A stretch of 64,000 nt of DNA from Trichomonas vaginalis G3 (lineage: Eukaryota > Parabasalia > Trichomonadida > Trichomonadidae). The position numbers and the translations under genes were made by a program. The notes under the pieces were generated by a model. That model searched no databases. It was not told where the DNA came from and worked only from the letters and a program-made list of their open reading frames with translations. This document shows positions 22,485 through 33,430 of the stretch, piece by piece (positions within the stretch are counted from its first letter, which is position 1; each line of letters begins with the position of its first letter). The DNA is taken from NCBI RefSeq assembly GCF_026262505.1, contig NC_067203.1:3224001-3288000 (forward strand), given 5' to 3'.

Positions 22485-23600
22485 AATGAGCCTTGAAAGA
22501 GTAGTATTCGAACAACATTACCATGAGGTCATTTAAGAATTCAATGAAGCAGCAAGAAAGTTGGGGTATTTACTAACAAGAGCTGAAGTTAAAAAGTTCT
22601 TTGACAAAAATGTTTGGGTTACATTCCAAACAAAAATAAACCCTACACTACTTTTTAACCACTTACTCCAACACTCCTACGCATCAATTTGACACTCTCA
22701 TTCGAAAGCAGAAAAAGGAGGAATAAGACCATTCCTTCATCTTCATTAATGTTAACACTCGCAAAGCCATTATGCATATCCAATGAGGAATAAAGGACTC
22801 GTGAAGTAGTTAAAGAGTTTTACAAATAGTTTGTAGCAACAATTACCCAAGTACTTTAACATCAGGACCAAGACAGTGCACCCTCAGCAATGAAAGTCAC
22901 AGTATTTCTCATTAAGCATAACATAACTTCAACTACACTACTGAAGACCATAACCATAACATACTCGGTATCAATAAACCGCTCATAGAACGCTCAGAGA
23001 TTTAAACCAAGAGCGAGAACTTTACCGAAGAAACAATGAAAACATTTTCTCAAGTATCTATTCCTCAACACATTCTACAAACAGACATACACCCAAATTC
23101 CAATGACACAACAACAAGAAGAAAAAGTATATTATCAAAAAGAAACAAGCCAAACACAAAAATATCAGAAATTCAACCAATCTTACCCTATCTCTGGTAC
23201 AAAAGTTCGTTTTGTTAAAAAGTCTGACGACAAACCGTTGACAAAGAGAAACGTTAATCGTTAAGTCAAAAATTATATATCGTAGGACTCTACGCAAGGT
23301 AATGGATATCATTATAAAAGCTGCCACGACTCTATTGTCGTTTTATCCTCGGCAAAATTAGTACGGAAAGTATAATGCAAACTGCTGGAAACCATTGACG
23401 AAGCAACGAGGAGTGGTTATTGAAAACTGGACTAAACACAAACGATGACACTATAAAGAGATATGAAGAGCCGTTGGAAGATGTTATACCATCTAAAAAC
23501 TGAGAGAGTCGAAGCCACACATCTGGGACCATTAGAGCTGAGTACTGGAAAGACAAAAGATGAAAGCCAGAAAGAATAAGAAATTCTTCTAAACTTTTTC
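22485..23600 (+). pseudogene. E1 retroviral-type integrase remnant, broken
   Basis: Follows the integrase of element A (60,097-61,182) along its length in the opposite orientation. Broken many times. It is followed by three copies of a tandem repeat that overlaps its 3' end. Confidence 0.65.
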
Positions 23601-23755
23601 ATATATGATGTAAATCAGACAAAAATATGCCCAAGAAAGAATAAGAAAATTCTTCTTAAACTTTTTTCAGTAGATGTAAATCAGACAAAAATATGCCAGA
23701 AAAGAAGTAGAAAATTCTTCTAACTTTTTCATTAGATTGGATTAAATCAGGACCC
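23571..23755. repeat. about 62-bp tandem repeat, three copies
   Basis: A unit that includes the 3' end of the integrase gene and the stretch GATGTAAATCAGACAAAAATA is present three times in E1. The same locus has two copies in element A (60,009-60,132) and one in element B (42,967-43,028). Confidence 0.7.
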
Positions 23756-23849
23756 ATGAATGAGAACAGTTATGAATCATATAATGGTACCATTATTTTA
23801 ACATTAAACGCCAAAGCGGCGGGCATAGCCTCATGACCTAAAAAATAAT

Positions 23850-23910
23850 GTTTAGAGATGGTATAATTAACCGTCATTCTACCCTCATTTCTACCCACTC
23901 ATGAATATTC
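23850..23910. promoter_or_regulatory. operator-like repeat, TATA-type, between integrase and KilA-N
   Basis: A GGTATAATTAACC core with CTACCCTC and TTCTACCC half sites, followed by CATGAATATTCATG. It lies at the same position as the palindrome clusters of A (59,861) and B (42,845). Confidence 0.5.
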
Positions 23911-23989
23911 ATGATTTCCTTAATATAGAAAAAATAAAGTTTTTATGCTTTTATTTACTCTTTTTTATTTTGATATGTTTAAAGACAGG

Positions 23990-24890
23990 TAATGACAACA
24001 TTAGAGATACACAAACAACTGCTTCGTCATTGAAGCCAAGTAATGAAAATCATGAATGAATACAGATACAAACAATTGAGACTCCATTCCGTTCATCAAG
24101 GATTGAATGTATCAAATGTCAAGAGTATAATGAATCTCTTCAGTTCTACAACAATCATATCCATTGTTGAAAACCAACAGACAAAAGGACTTTTAGAAGA
24201 ATTCTCCTCATAGATTGCTTCCCTCGAAAACCCGAGAGAAGAAGATTCGGTACGAAATCGCAAGAATTTGGCTCCTTGGTTTGAAAGGTTATTTATGTTC
24301 ATAGAACTTTAGTAAAACGCTTGTAGCAAGTTGGGGGGCTTCACCTCTTTATGCTTGTATATATTTTCATGATGTTAGATAAATTATAACAGCAGAAACG
24401 TGGAGAATGGAAAAAAACTTCAAAGCAAGAAGATGAAGAATCATCGAATCCAAAGGACAAAAGCATACCAGAAAAAGAATACCGCGTTCAGTACCAAAGA
24501 AAGGAAATAGAGTTATAAGTATATGAATATACTGAAGAGTTGGAGAAAGAAGAGAAGACAGTGACATGGTATGTTGCATAGTGAGAAAATACAACAAGAG
24601 CTTGTTACGACTTAGCTAAGATATATAAATCTACAGGAAACTGGTTCTATCGTTGAAAACTTACCGATTCAATGACACCGAATGAGCAAATATAGGAAAT
24701 TGTCAAAAATACTCTTCCTCAAAACACACTATGACATCCAAAGGTTCCACCAACTACATTCAAAGAAACTTAACATTACTAAGGAAAAAATAACAGAATT
24801 ATTTTGCGATAAACTCAAAAGAGGAAGAATAAAAAAAACTAAGCTAATTTTATTTTTTTATATAAAAAATTTGATCTCATTATGACAAAA
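23990..24890 (+). pseudogene. E1 KilA-N domain protein remnant, broken
   Basis: Follows element A 58,947-59,774, including ENQQTKGLLEEFSS-like sequence near 24,160, which is the A version of the variable domain rather than B's. Broken several times. Confidence 0.6.
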
Positions 24891-24894
24891 CATG

Positions 24895-25610
24895 AATTTT
24901 AGAAATTCGGACTTCATGACACGAGAAGAGAACGAAACAACATTAAAAGATTGATGCAAAATTTCCTTGAAGACATACAAAGATTAAACAATATCTAAAG
25001 CTTCTAAAGATTATGCAAATTTCTGACAGTATATAAAGCTTATGAAAAAACGTATGAAAGAATATACATTGGGAAATTGTTGTAAAAATACGATATTGAA
25101 GATAAACCAAAAATTATATTTTTGCTTATAATTAAACGTCAGTCTATTTCTTCAAACCATTTCACTTCCGTCGTCAAGGTCAATACGAAGCTTTTCAACC
25201 TCTTGGTAAGAATTTCTGTTATAACATCTTGTTCGTATTGTTTCAGAGAGAATGGATAATATTTCCAAATTTGTTCACCTTTCTTATATTCTTTCTTGTC
25301 GGAAAGATTAAAGCAATACTGAAGAAGTCCAAATGTTAGAGCTTTTTATGACAGTATAATGAGTATCTTTGACATTTCACGAAGAAACCTTTGTTTCAAG
25401 TACTAACTGCTAACTCTTGTGAAGATAACGTTTGCCGGTCGCAATGAGAAGCTAAGGGTCTGACATACTGGACCCAAAACTTAGATCTTCACAAACTTCT
25501 TGTTAAAGATTAACATTAACGTTGCGAGACCATTGAAACTCCATCTTGATGGCCTAGAGTAGCGAGACATTGTATGTAAAGATACTTTGCAATCTTGCAT
25601 GTTTCCATTA
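24895..25610. pseudogene. E1 copies of two small conserved Maverick genes, broken
   Basis: 24,895-25,105 (plus) follows the 71-residue repeat protein of A and B (39,340 and 58,676). 25,120-25,610 (minus) follows the 38,850/58,187 gene. Both are broken. Confidence 0.5.
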
Positions 25611-25698
25611 AAAAAAAAATTATTAAATTATTTTGAAAAAAACGGTTAAAAAAATCTAATCTAATTTTTTCAAAAAATTTTTTTATTCCCTACTAAAG

Positions 25699-25980
25699 AT
25701 GTATCCGGAATTGTCTAAGTTAGAAACACTCGAAATAAAACAAACTTCTTACAGAAGGCTAAATATATTGTTGGGCAAAGCATTACCGCAACAAACAAAA
25801 AAAGCATCGCTTGCGACATCCTCAATACTATAATGTGCAATAAGTTATGATAGAATTCAATGAGTTCATTAAACCGCAAACGCGGCGAGACAAGTCCATG
25901 CAAGAGCATTCCGTTTAAATGACGTTGCGTATTGATTATATCATAGACGTTCAGTCCTCATGGAAGTAAGAAGAAAATGT
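25699..25980 (+). pseudogene. E1 SAP-like domain protein remnant, broken
   Basis: Follows element B 38,478-38,759, beginning at the ATG that encodes MYPELSKLETLE-like residues. Broken. Confidence 0.55.
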
Positions 25981-25984
25981 TGAC

Positions 25985-26400
25985 ATAACCAAATGCGAAC
26001 GATTGGTCATTACTTCGTAAACTCTTTTCGGCCATGAGTTCGTCAGAAGAATGTTTGAACTTACGAAATCTCAAAATTTGGTGAAACAGAAGAGCCGTAC
26101 CCATGAAGAAGAAGAGAAAATTATGACAAAACAAAATTGCGAACGTTGAAGTAAAACACAAAGAGAGATGACCACACACTGAAACAACAGAGAAGAGATG
26201 ATGTTTAAAAAGTGCATAGAACAAGTTTCGCAAAGCTAACGATGTCATTCTGTTCCATTGACGACAAACCAAAAGAAGTGGAAAAGATGTAAGAAAGATT
26301 AAGAGAATAGGAAGAAAGTTGAAGTCAGGCAATAGACTCATTGCTCTTAACATCAGCTTTAGATAACCAAACAAGGGACCTAGCTTAACACAAACATTCG
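25985..26400 (+). pseudogene. E1 DNA polymerase B, N-terminal end only, broken
   Basis: Follows the N-terminal repeats and first part of element B's polymerase gene (38,510 down to about 38,140). It stops where element A begins. The rest of this gene must lie on the far side of A. Broken. Confidence 0.6.
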
Positions 26401-27290
26401 GTACGTAGATATCCCTTATGGTACGGATGGCACTGCGCGCCTCCTTACCCTTATTATATGTATTGACACTTTACGAAACCGACGAGAACGTATAATTGTA
26501 CAACACAACCATAACACCAACTTAACCAAATATTTACAAAAACCGTTCTGACCACATAAACGACCTTCACAAACGACTTCATAACGAAGTTCACTACCGT
26601 CCTCACTAAATAAAAAAAACCTTATTTATTAATTTTTTTAAAATTTTATTTCATATACAAAGACATGTCCACTACATTTACTAGACTCTTTCTCCAGAAA
26701 CTATTTCCGTGAACTATTCAAAAACTCAAGTAAACTTGAGAAAACATGCATTTTAACAAAAGACAGACCCATTGACGATTGAAAGAAACCCTGAATATAT
26801 TTACAATCCCTTAGACGCAAATCATTGCATAATTCCTTATGGTCGCCAGAGGAACGGAAAACTATTTTCAACAAAGAAAACAAAAATTAATTTCTGGAGC
26901 GATAGAAAAAATTGCCTTATCTACTAAATGCATACTTATAATAAAGCTACATATTGTACAAAAGAAGTGACTGGAATTTAGCTCTACATATACGGACACA
27001 TGAAAACAGACTTTGGTTATTACCCATACGATAATAGTTACCATTTTTTCATCAGCATTAAACGAATACATAGTCAGCATACAGGGTTCATCCTGCTGAG
27101 TAGAAAGTTATCTCATAGTTTTGCGTCATTGTTATATAAAACAAATAAAAAATAAATAAAAAATGAAATTAAAAATAAATGATACACCAACCCTCACACG
27201 ATGAAAAGACATACCACAAAAATAAATTTAGGGTAGATGGTATATTAACCCGATTCTAACCTCATTTTCTACCCTTAATTCATTGCTTGT
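26400..27290. repeat. element A left terminal inverted repeat region
   Basis: The outer 200 bp follow the B terminal repeat, including the 49-bp palindrome. The inner part (26,650-27,130) matches 8,367-8,560 in E1, not B, so A and E1 share a terminal-repeat subtype and probably a divergent end gene. An operator-like cluster with GGTATATTAACCC, TCTAACC and TTCTACCC lies at about 27,230-27,290. The right partner is outside the window. Confidence 0.6.
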
Positions 27291-28020
27291 ATAACTCTCT
27301 TCCTTTATCCAACTCTTCTAGCTTCTTTTAATTGTCAGCAATGTTGTCCATCATAAGGTTTAATCCTCCGAATTATTGACCTCTCGAATCTAATTGAGTT
27401 GTTATCTTTCTAACTGAACTCTACCATCCTTCATAGTTGGAATGTAAAAAACCTTCATGGAATAGTTCCTGATTAAGTATTCTACCAAGAAACTTTGTTT
27501 CATTGCTTCAGTACTTTATCGCTTATTACTCTAATAAAATGTTCAAATAAAATAAAAATACGTTTATTTTTTCCAGTAGGGAACGAGGGAGTTTACGGAT
27601 TTATTTGAGGAGTAGGTTCTGGTTTAAATGTTGGCGTCGGTTTAGGAGTTGACTTTTGAACAGGAAGTTTACTTCATTAGGTTCAGGAGTATTGGAAAGG
27701 TTTTGCTTTGAAGGTTTGTTGGTTTTGACGTTGGTTTGGGCGAAGGTGTCGGAGTTGTGTAACTCAGCTACTTCAGTATTATACAAACAGTCTGCCTTTA
27801 TTTCTTTCAAAAATTTCATAACGGCTCCTTTCTGTGCTTAGCAACCAGTGGGAGGACATATCTATATAAGGACATTGACAAAATTTGCTATTTTTTGACA
27901 GGAGTGGTGGAAAACACAACCTTGGTGAGACGCTCTTTGCCAGTTGTGCAGCTCGTAAGAAATATGCAATAGGTGCTTCCATAATCAATTTGGTAAAGTT
28001 TAGTTTCATAGATGGTTAAG
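27290..28020 (-). pseudogene. element A small coiled protein and Pro-rich membrane protein, broken
   Basis: 27,290-27,520 follows B's 30,265-30,499. 27,550-28,020 follows B's 30,548-31,005, with Pro/Thr/Lys-rich coding. Both look broken, partly perhaps from sequence quality. Confidence 0.5.
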
Positions 28021-28104
28021 TTCACGAAGAGCTTGATGAAGGAACTCATTTATAAGCTTTAAAAATAAACGTTCATTCCTTTATTCCTCACTGTCGTCGT
28101 TAGC

Positions 28105-29631
28105 TAAGTTATAAGTCATCTAATTCTTTATTATTGGGATTCCATTAGCACGCACCTGAATGGCAAAGCAACAATCCCTCATAAATCCAATAAGTGGTTT
28201 GGTACATTTTCAGTTGCTAAAGTTTCAATAGTCCTTTAACAGAAAATTGTATCGTTAATTGGAAGCAGTAGTATGATTGACCCTGATGAAAGCAAAGGTC
28301 CACTGTCTGTTAGAAAAACCACATAAGAAATGGTGTTGCAGCTATTCCATTTGATTGCTTCACACTACCATCAGCCCGACCAATGACCTCATACATCTTC
28401 ATTTAAATCCTATGCAGATCATTGATTTTGTATGCAGGCAGTTCGCACCATTCAATAAAAATAACAGGTCCATTATGATTTTTGAGGTTCTGGCAGGATA
28501 TTTCCATAAGCTCCCATGGGGAAAAGCTTGAAGCATATTTAAAACTTTAGGGTTCTCAAAAGTTAAAATAATAGTTGTCTTTCTTCTAAATAGTGCCCCA
28601 AATACTTTAAAACGATTAATAGGCGTATAAGCTGTGTTAAATGTTGCACTTGAACTATCTGTATTCTTTGAGGAATGAACCGTCCATAGGAATTCCAATC
28701 CATAACTTTAAAACAGGAAAACATAAAGCCTCGTTGTATAATGTTCTACAAGTTCTGTATAAATGTTAGGGTCTAAAGAGAATTGACTTTTGGTATGAAT
28801 GAAACATTCATTTAAAATCCCATCTTTGTTCGAAATAGTTGCTGGGTTACGTTGTAATAGTAACTGTTCACTAGCTTCTACTGCCTTCGTTATCAAGTGA
28901 TGGTCATTCATGACAAATTTATTTGTTCGTAGTCCCTGCTGGATTTGAATCTGAAGACAAATTGCAACTTTAGAGTGGATTGAAAGCTCAAGCATATCCA
29001 TTACAGATGTGCATTGTAAGCGTCGCTACTGAACTTTACTTTAAGCTGAATGTTTCCTGCAAAAGCTGGAATAAATCGAATAGCTTCTAATGGAAGGAAT
29101 CTTCTAACAGGAATTTTTAAACAAAGCTTAAAATCAAATGATTTTCCTGCTGTAATTGGACCACTAACAATTTGTCCTGTTCTGCATGTTCCGAATGACT
29201 CCATACATCTTCATGTCGAGTCTTTGAAAAACATCTACTTTCTTTATTTGTTCGGTAAGTTTGTGAGTTTGAAGTTAATATGCTTCTTCTCTTGCGTTAT
29301 CTTGAGAATATACGATACGACCATTTGCAAGGATTTGATATCCAGCAACTGCATAGAAAGCGTCATCGAAACCAATCCAAAATCCTGGTGGGTTTTTTTA
29401 TGGAACCTGAACCAATTTCTTTATCTACAATAAATTGACCTTCCATTTTATACGTAATGAATGTATTGTAAAGGTCCAATATATTTTCACCAGGAGGTGA
29501 GAGATTGAATGTTACCCATGTGTTATCTTTAGCAGTTCCAGGTTGTGATGGAATCTTTGCGTCAGAATATTTTCTATTAGTGTCACCAATTTGAACTGCA
29601 TTGTCTATGATATCGAAATATGAGCGAATCT
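28105..29631 (-). pseudogene. element A major capsid protein, broken and split by element B
   Basis: Follows the B major capsid gene from its C-terminus to close to its N-terminus. The reading is interrupted by the insertion of element B just downstream of the start codon region. The few bases upstream of the insertion continue at 52,419. Broken several times. Confidence 0.7.
29627..29631. repeat. target-site repeat left of element B (AATCT)
   Basis: AATCT sits directly left of the AG that opens element B, and AATCTG directly right of its final CT (52,419-52,424). Polintons are known to make 6-bp target duplications, and five of six bases match here. The empty site is visible inside B's own capsid gene region (GCGAATCTGATAATATG near 32,548). 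Confidence 0.85.
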
Positions 29632-29640
29632 AGTTAGTAT

Positions 29641-29689
29641 ACATATCATGGGTACGGCGGCACTGCGCGCCTCCTTACCCCTGATATGT
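29641..29689. repeat. 49-bp subterminal palindrome, left end of B
   Basis: Two arms of about 21 bases (starting ACATATCATGGGTACGGCGG) can pair around a short GC-rich centre, with about four mismatches. It is the most GC-rich spot of the end. The same palindrome is at 52,361-52,409 and, degraded, in D2 (near 9,965-10,010) and A (near 26,410-26,460). Likely roles are in end recognition by integrase or in replication start, by inference. Confidence 0.75.
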
Positions 29690-29803
29690 GAATTTGACAC
29701 TTTACAAAAACCGTTAACGTATATTTTACAACACAAACGACAACACTAACGAATTAACCTTAAATATTTACAAACGACTTCACTAATGTAAAAATAAACG
29801 TTC

Positions 29804-30123
29804 TCACTTACAAAAGTATTGCAACTCTTCCCATTGCTGTGCTTCATATAACAGCTCATAATCTTCTGACTCACTTTCTTCTTCATATAGGTCAAAATCA
29901 CTGTCATAGTTTATACCTGTAAGTTTTGACAAAGCTAATGAAACACGCTTACCGTTTGTATCTATGCTTGTATAAACTTTCCATTATGCTTGTAGTCATA
30001 AACGCTCAAACTAACTTTACCCTTTCTCCCTCGTATCTGATAGAATGTATTTTCACGAGGAACGAAGAACAAATTCTTGAACTCATGACCGTTGTAGTTT
30101 GTTATCTCAATAGTTTTCGTCAT
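29804..30123 (-). pseudogene. terminal-repeat gene, left copy, broken
   Basis: A protein of roughly 105 residues is encoded wholly inside the inverted repeat, so each element carries two facing copies. Recognisable parts are TITNYNGHEF near the start, VPRENTFYQIRGE, a beta-rich block KVSLSVYDYKHNGKLYTSI and RYKGKRVSLALSKLTG, and an acidic tail. The beta-rich block with KGKRVSL resembles AP2-like or other small DNA-binding beta folds, but I cannot name the family. Transcription runs outward, toward the tip. About one break in this copy. Confidence 0.55.
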
Positions 30124-30206
30124 TTATATAAAAATAAAATAAAAAATAAAATAAAAAATTAATGATATCACCACCCCACACGTATGAAAACATCCATTTA
30201 AAATTT

Positions 30207-30248
30207 AGGTGAAGTTGAGATCTCACCTCTTTTTTCACCTTTTCACCC
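30207..30248. promoter_or_regulatory. operator-like cluster, GGTGAGATCTCACC type
   Basis: The core GTTGAGATCTCACC (30,214-30,227, one base off a perfect palindrome) is flanked by AGGTGAA on one side and two TTTCACC half sites on the other. The pattern is identical in layout to 41,721 and 42,845. It lies at the inner edge of the left terminal repeat, upstream of the end gene (minus). Confidence 0.65.
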
Positions 30249-30264
30249 TGTTGAATTCATTGCT

Positions 30265-30499
30265 TTATAACTCTCTTCCTTTCTCCAACTCTTCTAACTT
30301 CTTCTTAAGTTCAGCAATGTTGTCCTCATGAAGTTTAATCTTCCTTAATTCCTTCTCTATCTAATGGTTGCTTTATCTTTCTAAACTGAACTCTACCATC
30401 CTTCATAGTATGAATGTAAAAACCTTCTGGAATAGTTCCTGATTTAATGTATTCTACCAAAAACTTTTGTTTCATTGCTTCAGTGACTTTATTTGTCAT
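30265..30499 (-). pseudogene. small charged coiled-coil protein, broken
   Basis: The protein starts MTNKVTEAMKQKFL and continues with a lysine-rich segment (GFYIHTMKDGRVQFRKIKQP). The last part is a leucine/lysine/glutamate coiled coil. Size is about 75 residues. It follows the leader TTTTTATTTGATTGAAATG. It looks broken once. Copies exist in A (27,290) and D2 (10,690). Function unknown. Confidence 0.5.
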
Positions 30500-30547
30500 T
30501 TCAATCAAATAAAAATTTTAATATTAAATAAAAATAACGTTATTTTT

Positions 30548-31005
30548 TCAGTAAGGAAACGCAGGAGTTTTACGATTTATTTGAGGAGTAGGTTCTGGTT
30601 TAAATGTTGGAGTCGGTTTAGGAGTTGACTTTTGAACAGGAGTTTGTACTTCCATAGGTTCAGGAGTCATTGAAGGTTTTGCTTGTGAAGGCGTTGGTTT
30701 TGGCGAAGGTGTTGGAGTTTGTTTAACTTCAGCTACTTCAGTATTATTTACAACATTTGCTTTATTTCTTTTCAACATCATAACTGCTCCTGCTGTAGCT
30801 AGCAAACCTAGTGGGAGACCATATTTATATAAGGACTTGACCAAATGCTATTTTTGACAGGAGCTGGTGGAACACCTAACCTTGGTGAGACTGCTCTTTG
30901 CCATTGTGCAGCTCGTAAGAAATATTCAATAGGTGCTCCATAATCGTTTGGTAAAGTTTGTTTCATAGATGGTGAAGGTTCACGAGAGCTTGATGAAGAA
31001 CTCAT
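30548..31005 (-). pseudogene. Ser-rich/one-span/Pro-Thr-rich small virion protein, broken
   Basis: The start at 31,005 encodes MSSSSSSREPSPSMKQ. A membrane-type segment (YGLPLGLLATAGAVMML) follows, then a repetitive tail of Pro, Thr, Lys and Glu. The layout (short polar head, one hydrophobic span, long Pro-rich tail) would suit an envelope, internal-membrane or lytic virion component. It lies directly downstream of the major capsid gene on the same strand. About one break. No family recognised. Confidence 0.5.
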
Positions 31006-31072
31006 TTATAAGCTTTAAAAATAAACGTTCATCCTTTATTCCTCACTGTCGTCCGTAGCTAAGTTATAGTCA

Positions 31073-32602
31073 TCATCTTATTATGGGATGCCATTCACGC
31101 ACCTGAATGGCAAAGCAACAATCCCTCATAAATCCAATAAGTGGCTTTGGTACATTTTCAGTTGCTAGTTCAATAGGTCCTTTAACAGACAATTTGTATG
31201 TTATTGGAGCAGTAGATGTTTGACCTTGCTGGAAGCAAAAGTCCACTTCTGTTGGAAAACCACATAAGAAATGTGTGTTGTCATAGCTATCCCATTTATG
31301 TTCCACACTACCATCATCCACCAATGACCTCATAACATCTTCATTAAATCCTATCATATCATTGTTTGTATTGCAGGCGTTCGCAACCATTTCATAAAAT
31401 ACAGGTCCATATGATTTTTCAGGTTCTGCAGGCATATTTCCATAAGCTCCCATGGAAAGCTGAAGATATTTAAACTTAGGGTTCTCAAAATTAACATAAT
31501 AGTTGTCTTTCTTTCTAAATAGTGCCCAAATACTTTTAACATTAATAGGCGTATAAGCTGCTGTAAATGTTGCACTTGAACTATCTGTATTCTTTGAGAA
31601 TGAACCGTCCATAGGAATCCAATCCATAACTTTAACAGGAAAACATAAAGCCTCGTTTGTATAATGTTCTACAAGTTCTGTATAAATGTTAGGGTCTAAA
31701 GAGAATGACTTTGGATGAATGAAACATTCATTAAAATCCATCTTTGTTCGAAATAGTTGCTGGGTTACAGTTGTAATAGTAACTGTTCCACTAGCTTCTA
31801 CTGCCTTCGTTATCATAGTGAATGGTTCATTCCATGGAACAAATTTATTTGTCGGTGGATTTGAATCTGAAGCAAATGCAACTTTAAGAGTTGGATTGAA
31901 AGCAATGATATCATTTACAGATATAGATGTGCATTGTAAGGCGTCGCTACTGAACTTTACTTTAAGCTGAATGTTTCCTGCAAAAGCTGGAATAAATCGA
32001 ATAGCTTCTAATGGAAGGAATCTTCTAACAGGAATTCTTAAACGAAGCTTAAAATCAAATGATTTTCCTGCTGTAATTGGACCACTAACAATTTGTCCTG
32101 TTCTGCATGTTCCCGAATGACTCCATACATCTTCATGTCGAGTCTTTGAGAAAACATCTACTTTCTTTATTTGTTCGGTAGTTTGTGAGTTTGAAGTTAT
32201 ATATGCTTCTTCTCTTGCGTTGTCTTGAGAATATACGATACGACCATTTGCAAGGATTTGATATCCAGCAACTGCATAGAAAGCGTCATCGAAACCAATC
32301 CAAAATCCTGGTGGGTTTGTTTTATTGGAACCTGAACCAATTTCTTTATCTACAATAAATTGACCTTCCATTTTATACGTAATGAATGTATTGTAAAGGT
32401 CAATATATTTCACCAGGAGGTGAGAGATTGAATGTTACCCATGTGTTATCTTTAGCAGTTCCAGGTTGTGATGGAATCTTTGCGTCAGAATATTTTCTAT
32501 TAGTGTCACCAATTTGAACTGCATTGTCTATGATATCGAAATATGAGCGAATCTGATAATATGCTCTGCTGGAGTAAATTCGTTTAACTGTTCGTTCTGC
32601 AT
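31073..32602 (-). pseudogene. Polinton major capsid protein (double jelly roll), about one break
   Basis: The long open part encodes about 446 residues, rich in beta strands. The segment IPVRRFLPLEAIRFIPAFAGNIQLKVKF near residue 130 (quoted in part) fits the P-L-x-x-(I/L)...P...(I/L)x(L/I)xF pattern at the first jelly roll of Polinton and adenovirus-like capsid proteins. A second similar arrangement with WIPMDGSFSK and WHPIIR lies later. The gene's ATG is most likely at 32,602, after a TTTTTATCCGAAGTAAATAC leader. The product would form the icosahedral shell. Neighbours are the small virion proteins. The gene looks broken about once. Confidence 0.75.
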
Positions 32603-32639
32603 GTATTTACTTCGGATAAAAATATCTATTTACTTCATT

Positions 32640-33061
32640 ATTCTCACTCTTTTCTTGGCATTCGTGGTGGAAGTTGTTTCTTGACATTTTCAATGAACTG
32701 TACATTCTCTTTTGTCTCAACTTCTTTCACTGGCGGGTCGATTCTTTGACTCGGTTTGTTTTTCAATGAAATTCACGAACTTTGCAATAAGCTCTTGGTT
32801 CGTTATTGAAAGTACATCTGGCTTCTTTTCTTCTGGTTCTATTGACTTTTCAGTTTGAACAGAAGGTTTTATATGGGCTTCGTGGACTTCACCCTTGCCA
32901 TACACCTTAATGTTGTCGCTCTCTGCATTCGCTAATGGAACCTTTCTTTTTCTTACGTATATTTTACCATCTTTACTCTGACTTACGTAATAGAAAGGAT
33001 GTTGTATTCCTCTTGCGTCATTTAATATAATAGACTCTCGCTCTGATTTTGACAAGCTCAT
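32640..33061 (-). pseudogene. charged capsid-associated protein with N-terminal peptide-binding-like fold
   Basis: It starts MSLSKSERESIILND. An aromatic/basic block (HPFYYVSQSKDGKIYVRKRKVPLA) follows, then an acidic-basic helical tail with LIAKFVNFIEKQTE. The whole version in element A (52,500-52,928) is 142 residues and ends in PRRRVRIMK. The position between the capsid gene and the minor capsid candidate suggests a scaffold or cement role. This copy has about one break. It is divergent from the basic protein at 33,107. Confidence 0.5.
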
Positions 33062-33106
33062 TTTACATCGGTTAAAGTTTTAATTTTGTTTTTTATCTGC
33101 AGTCAA

Positions 33107-33430
33107 ATGACTCAGACAAGCCCTACGGACAAGACCCAAGGGGTCATAGATGTTGAAGCATTGAAGAAAGAAATTCGTGAGCAAATTTTATCCGAACTGA
33201 AGGAACAAAAACAAGAACAAAAGCCAGAGAGACCAAAGAGAAAACTTAGTGAAAAACAACTTGCTGCATTAGCTGCTGGAAGACAAAAGAACCCAAGACT
33301 ACTGGCGAAAAAGCTAGAGAAGAAGCTGAAGCAAAGAAAGAGTAAATGGTTTATTTTTATCCGAATTAAATGTATAGACAAATACCTTTATCTGTTGCGT
33401 TCAGTAGTGAAAACCCTGACGTCAAAATAA
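33107..33430 (+). pseudogene. Lys/Arg-rich coiled protein, candidate core or scaffold protein
   Basis: ATG at 33,107 follows the TTTTTTATCTGCAGTCAA leader. The product begins MTQTSPTDKTQGVIDVEALKK. A helix with Lys/Glu repeats (KEIREQILSELKEQKQEQK) and a basic tail (RPKRKLSEKQLAALAAGRQK) follow. It would bind nucleic acid or act as a scaffold. The far end runs into the next gene and may be broken once. Related copies are in A (52,974) and D2 (13,527). Confidence 0.5.

Larger units (their letters stand above)
15847..26400. mobile_element. element E1 (Maverick), second part, reversed
   Basis: This follows element B in reverse from about 50.55 kb down to 38.2 kb: second capsid-type gene, ATPase, two small genes, penton-like gene, fibre, integrase, KilA-N protein, small conserved genes, SAP protein, and the beginning of polymerase B. 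It ends inside the polymerase where element A is inserted. The rest of E1 should lie beyond A's right end, outside the window. The family and order are clear. It is broken throughout, with very many small differences. Confidence 0.8.
26400..29631. mobile_element. element A (Maverick), left part, inserted in E1
   Basis: It begins with a degraded copy of the family tip and the subterminal palindrome (GGTACGGATGGCACTGCGCGCCTCC near 26,420, read with gaps). It carries a terminal repeat to about 27,290, two small genes and most of the major capsid gene, and is cut at 29,631 by element B. The sequence is dense with small differences up to about 29,000 and then becomes clean. It continues at 52,419. 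Confidence 0.8.
29632..30260. repeat. element B left terminal inverted repeat (about 630 bp)
   Basis: This matches 51,785-52,418 in inverse orientation almost base for base, except for the operator-like cluster at the inner edge, which has a different sequence in each copy. It includes a 49-bp palindrome 9 bp from the tip and a full gene (29,804-30,123). Confidence 0.9.

Noticed and set aside
33062-33106. Strong host-type initiator in the divergent gap
   Set aside because: TCA-Py-(T/A) is too short a pattern to stand out in such AT-rich DNA, so I do not annotate it.
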